Origin: Gemmatimonadota bacterium
GTDB taxonomy: Bacteria > Gemmatimonadota > Gemmatimonadetes > Gemmatimonadales > GWC2-71-9
Direction: 5' to 3'
NCBI GenBank assembly: GCA_029862935.1
Contig: JAOTWK010000173.1
Coordinates: forward strand, 1 to 7,362
DNA: 7,362 nt
How positions within the stretch are numbered: the first letter of the stretch is position 1; the number at the start of each line of letters is the position of its first letter. Made by a program: the position numbers and the translations under genes. This document shows positions 5,997 to 7,362 of this stretch, piece by piece. A model generated the notes under the pieces. The model saw nothing but the letters and a program-made list of their open reading frames with translations. It searched no databases and was not told the DNA's origin.

Positions 5997-6203
5997 ATGT
6001 GGAAACCGATTCTCACCGTCGCCGCTGTTGGAGTCGGCGGGTTTGTGCTGTGGCAGCTCGTTTGGGCGGTTCTCATGCCCGTCGTTGGTGGGATCCTGGG
6101 GTTCCTGCTTGCTGCGCTCAAGGTAGGACTGCTCATCCTGCTGGCCTACTGGATCTACCGGGTGGTGACGAACAACAAGAAGCAGCAGAACGCCGAAGGC
6201 TGA
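5997..6203 (+). CDS. Small integral membrane protein of unknown function
   Basis: The product is 68 aa; I do not recognise a family. ATG 5997 is chosen because AGAGGA (5984-5989) lies 7 bases upstream. In-frame GTG 5967 or TTG 5979 would add 10 or 6 residues. After a short N-terminus (MWKP) come two hydrophobic stretches, about residues 5-23 (ILTVAAVGVGGFVLWQLVW) and 26-53 (LMPVVGGILGFLLAALKVGLLILLAYW). They are interrupted by Pro/Gly-Gly, giving two helices or a hairpin. A polar basic tail (YRVVTNNKKQQNAEG) probably faces the cytoplasm. It is divergent from the M16 operon and convergent, 16 bp apart, with the next gene. Its TGA stop lies within a heptamer-repeat array. It could be an envelope-stress or assembly helper, but nothing in the sequence proves this. 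Confidence 0.7.
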   Translation: MWKPILTVAAVGVGGFVLWQLVWAVLMPVVGGILGFLLAALKVGLLILLAYWIYRVVTNNKKQQNAEG

Positions 6204-6216
6204 CTGCTGACGGCTG
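6189..6216 (-). repeat. Degenerate 7-bp tandem repeats at a convergent gene junction
   Basis: On the minus strand, CAGCCGT (6216-6210), CAGCAGT (6209-6203), CAGCCTT (6202-6196) and a decayed CGGCGTT (6195-6189) run in one 7-bp register. They begin 3 bases after the TAA of the minus-strand gene ending at 6220, and they overlap the last codons and TGA stop of the plus-strand membrane protein. The orientation relative to the minus-strand gene is the same as for the arrays at 2701 and 2943 relative to theirs. Confidence 0.7.
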
Positions 6217-6219
6217 GAC

Positions 6220-6522
6220 TTACATCAAGCCGGTCTTCGCCGCCTGCCAGAGCTTCTGCAGCCGCTCGAACCCGCTGTGCAGCATGTCCACCTGCTGAGG
6301 GGAGGGGCTGGCTCGGAGTGCCGTGAGTAACTCGTCGCAGAGCTTCGGCATCTCCCGGCGTCCCTTCCTGGCCGACAGATCCTGTATTTGTGCGAGGACG
6401 CGCGCGAGCTTCTCTCGTGTGGCGGCATCGTCCGGCACGTGCCACAGGTACTCGACGGCCTGCTGGCCTTCCTGGATCTTGGTGCCAAGCTCGTCGGCCG
6501 GAGAAAGCGGGCTGTCAGGCAT
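6220..6522 (-). CDS. Small helical protein of unknown function
   Basis: The product is 100 aa, soluble and with no signal peptide. I cannot name a family. It starts at ATG 6522-6520; the upstream sequence offers only a weak TAGG/CAGG ribosome site. Composition and spacing suggest three to four amphipathic helices: about 8-30 (ADELGTKIQEGQQAVEYLWHV), 32-50 (DAATREKLARVLAQIQDLS), 57-71 (EMPKLCDELLTALRA) and 75-98 (PQQVDMLHSGFERLQKLWQAA). A helical-bundle adaptor or Hpt-like domain near signalling proteins would fit, but the H-x-x-K-G phosphotransfer motif is absent, so this is only a comparison. It is divergent from the Ser/Thr kinase (158 bp gap), which may or may not be functional. Coding status rests on the coherent amphipathic pattern and clean start and stop rather than on homology. 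Confidence 0.66.
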   Translation of the reverse strand: MPDSPLSPADELGTKIQEGQQAVEYLWHVPDDAATREKLARVLAQIQDLSARKGRREMPKLCDELLTALRASPSPQQVDMLHSGFERLQKLWQAAKTGLM

Positions 6523-6601
6523 CCTGTAACCTAGTCAGCAGCTGCCTACTCGGAAACATTGCTGGGTGCCCCGCCGCCCTGGTACGGCTGCCAGGCCTGT
6601 G

Positions 6602-6607
6602 TATATT
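6602..6607 (+). promoter_or_regulatory. Candidate -10 element of the kinase gene
   Basis: TATATT (5 of 6 to the -10 consensus) lies in the 158-bp gap between the divergent genes, about 75 bases before ATG 6681. The best -35 at 17-bp spacing is CTGGTA (6579-6584), a poor match. No other promoter-like or palindromic signal stands out in this gap. Confidence 0.3.
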
Positions 6608-6680
6608 CGGCGAGTCTCGGCAGATTCCACACGAGATCACCGGGGGGTACCTTGCCGCTATCGGAGCGTCGTCGCGGTCT

Positions 6681-7362
6681 ATGAGCGACGAGATGCAGGA
6701 TCGCCTAACAACCGCACTCGCCGACCGCTACGCCATCGAGCAGCCGCTTGGCGAGGGCGGCATGGCGCTCGTGTACCTGGCGCGTGACCTCAAGCACGAC
6801 CGGCTCGTGGCGATCAAGGTGCTTCGCCCCGAGCTTGCGGCCTCCATCGGGCCCGAGCGGTTTCTCCGTGAGATCCATGTGACCGCCAAGCTCAGTCATC
6901 CCCACATTCTCCCACTGTACGATTCCGGCGACGCCGAGGGGTTGCTGTTCTATGTGATGCCGTTCGTCGAGGGCGAGTCGCTGGGCGATATGCTCGAGCG
7001 CGAGAAACAGCTCTCCATCGATGACGCGATTCGCATCACAAAGGAAGTTGCCGGTGCGTTGGGTCATGCTCACAGCTACGGCCTCATTCACCGCGACGTG
7101 AAACCGGACAACGTGATGATGTCTGGGACACACGCGATCGTCGCGGATTTCGGGATTGCCAAAGCGCTGAGCGATGCGGGTGGGACGGGCGTCACGCAGA
7201 CCGGTACCTCGATTGGCACGCCAGCCTACATGAGCCCGGAGCAGGCGGCGGGGTTGTCCGATCTAGACGGGCGAAGCGACATCTACGCGCTGGGCTGCAT
7301 GCTGTACGAGATGCTGGTGGGGCAGGTGCCGTTCACGGGCCCCACGCCGCAGGCGATCATGG
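6681..7362 (+). CDS. Hanks-type serine/threonine protein kinase, N-terminal part (runs off window)
   Basis: The first 227 codons are visible and remain open at the window end. ATG 6681 fits the usual MSD...L..AL..RY.IE opening of these kinases; ATG 6693 is an alternative, and neither has a strong ribosome site. All catalytic landmarks are present: the glycine loop G24-E-G-G-M-A, VAIK with K46, E64 of helix C, H137-R-D139 with K141-P-D-N144, D156-F-G, the activation segment with several Thr/Ser (TQTGTSIGT, 172-180), S-P-E187, and D200 in SDIYALG. It should therefore be an active transferase that phosphorylates Ser/Thr using ATP. The kinase core is nearly complete; the region beyond, where such proteins often carry a membrane helix and a sensor of beta-propeller, TPR or PASTA type, is not visible. 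The LKHDR-x-VA-x-KVLRPELAA wording is typical of large kinase families in Gemmatimonadota. Confidence 0.96.
   Translation, partial: MSDEMQDRLTTALADRYAIEQPLGEGGMALVYLARDLKHDRLVAIKVLRPELAASIGPERFLREIHVTAKLSHPHILPLYDSGDAEGLLFYVMPFVEGESLGDMLEREKQLSIDDAIRITKEVAGALGHAHSYGLIHRDVKPDNVMMSGTHAIVADFGIAKALSDAGGTGVTQTGTSIGTPAYMSPEQAAGLSDLDGRSDIYALGCMLYEMLVGQVPFTGPTPQAIM

Noticed and set aside
6566..6787. 73-codon plus-strand frame overlapping the kinase start
   Set aside because: It is Arg-rich with no domain, lies in a different frame from the kinase, and covers the promoter-like gap.

Overview
The window is ordinary chromosomal sequence from a GC-rich Gram-negative-type bacterium. Four of the encoded proteins begin with export, lipoprotein or membrane signals. 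The best taxonomic hint is the Ser/Thr kinase at the right edge, whose N-lobe wording (LKHDRLVAIKVLRPELAA, then HPHILPLYDSG) is typical of the many kinases of Gemmatimonadota and some Acidobacteriota. That placement is an inference from family style, not a measured result.

Layout. 1-149: the 3' end of a tRNA (probably Ala), a complete tRNA-Gln(CUG), and a strong hairpin terminator. 214-753 (-): a conserved-hypothetical protein resembling DUF6982, with two similar beta-rich halves and a Lys/Pro-rich tail. 918-2700 (+): a two-gene unit encoding an RNase Z-like metallo-beta-lactamase-fold lipoprotein and an exported DUF4198-type protein. 2701-2941: a convergent intergenic region with a bidirectional terminator flanked by inverted heptamer repeats. 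2942-5793 (-): a two-gene operon for a paired M16 zinc peptidase, with the catalytic HxxEH subunit first and a non-catalytic lipoprotein partner second, joined by a TGATG stop/start overlap. 5997-6203 (+): a small two-helix membrane protein. 6220-6522 (-): a small helical protein of unknown function. 6681-7362 (+): the N-terminal part of a Hanks-type Ser/Thr kinase, cut by the window edge.

How the genes work together. The M16 pair almost certainly forms one envelope peptidase: one chain supplies the zinc site and the other supplies the conserved R...Y substrate-binding motif. The MBL lipoprotein and the DUF4198 protein are probably co-transcribed and both act outside the cytoplasm, but no pathway can be named. 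The remaining genes look like independent housekeeping or conserved-hypothetical loci.

I see no phage, transposon, CRISPR, toxin-antitoxin or biosynthetic system. The least expected structure is a family of degenerate 7-bp repeats (consensus CAGCCGT) lying right at gene stop codons in both convergent junctions, each array in the same orientation relative to an adjoining gene end. That and the subunit division in the M16 pair are the observations most worth a second look.
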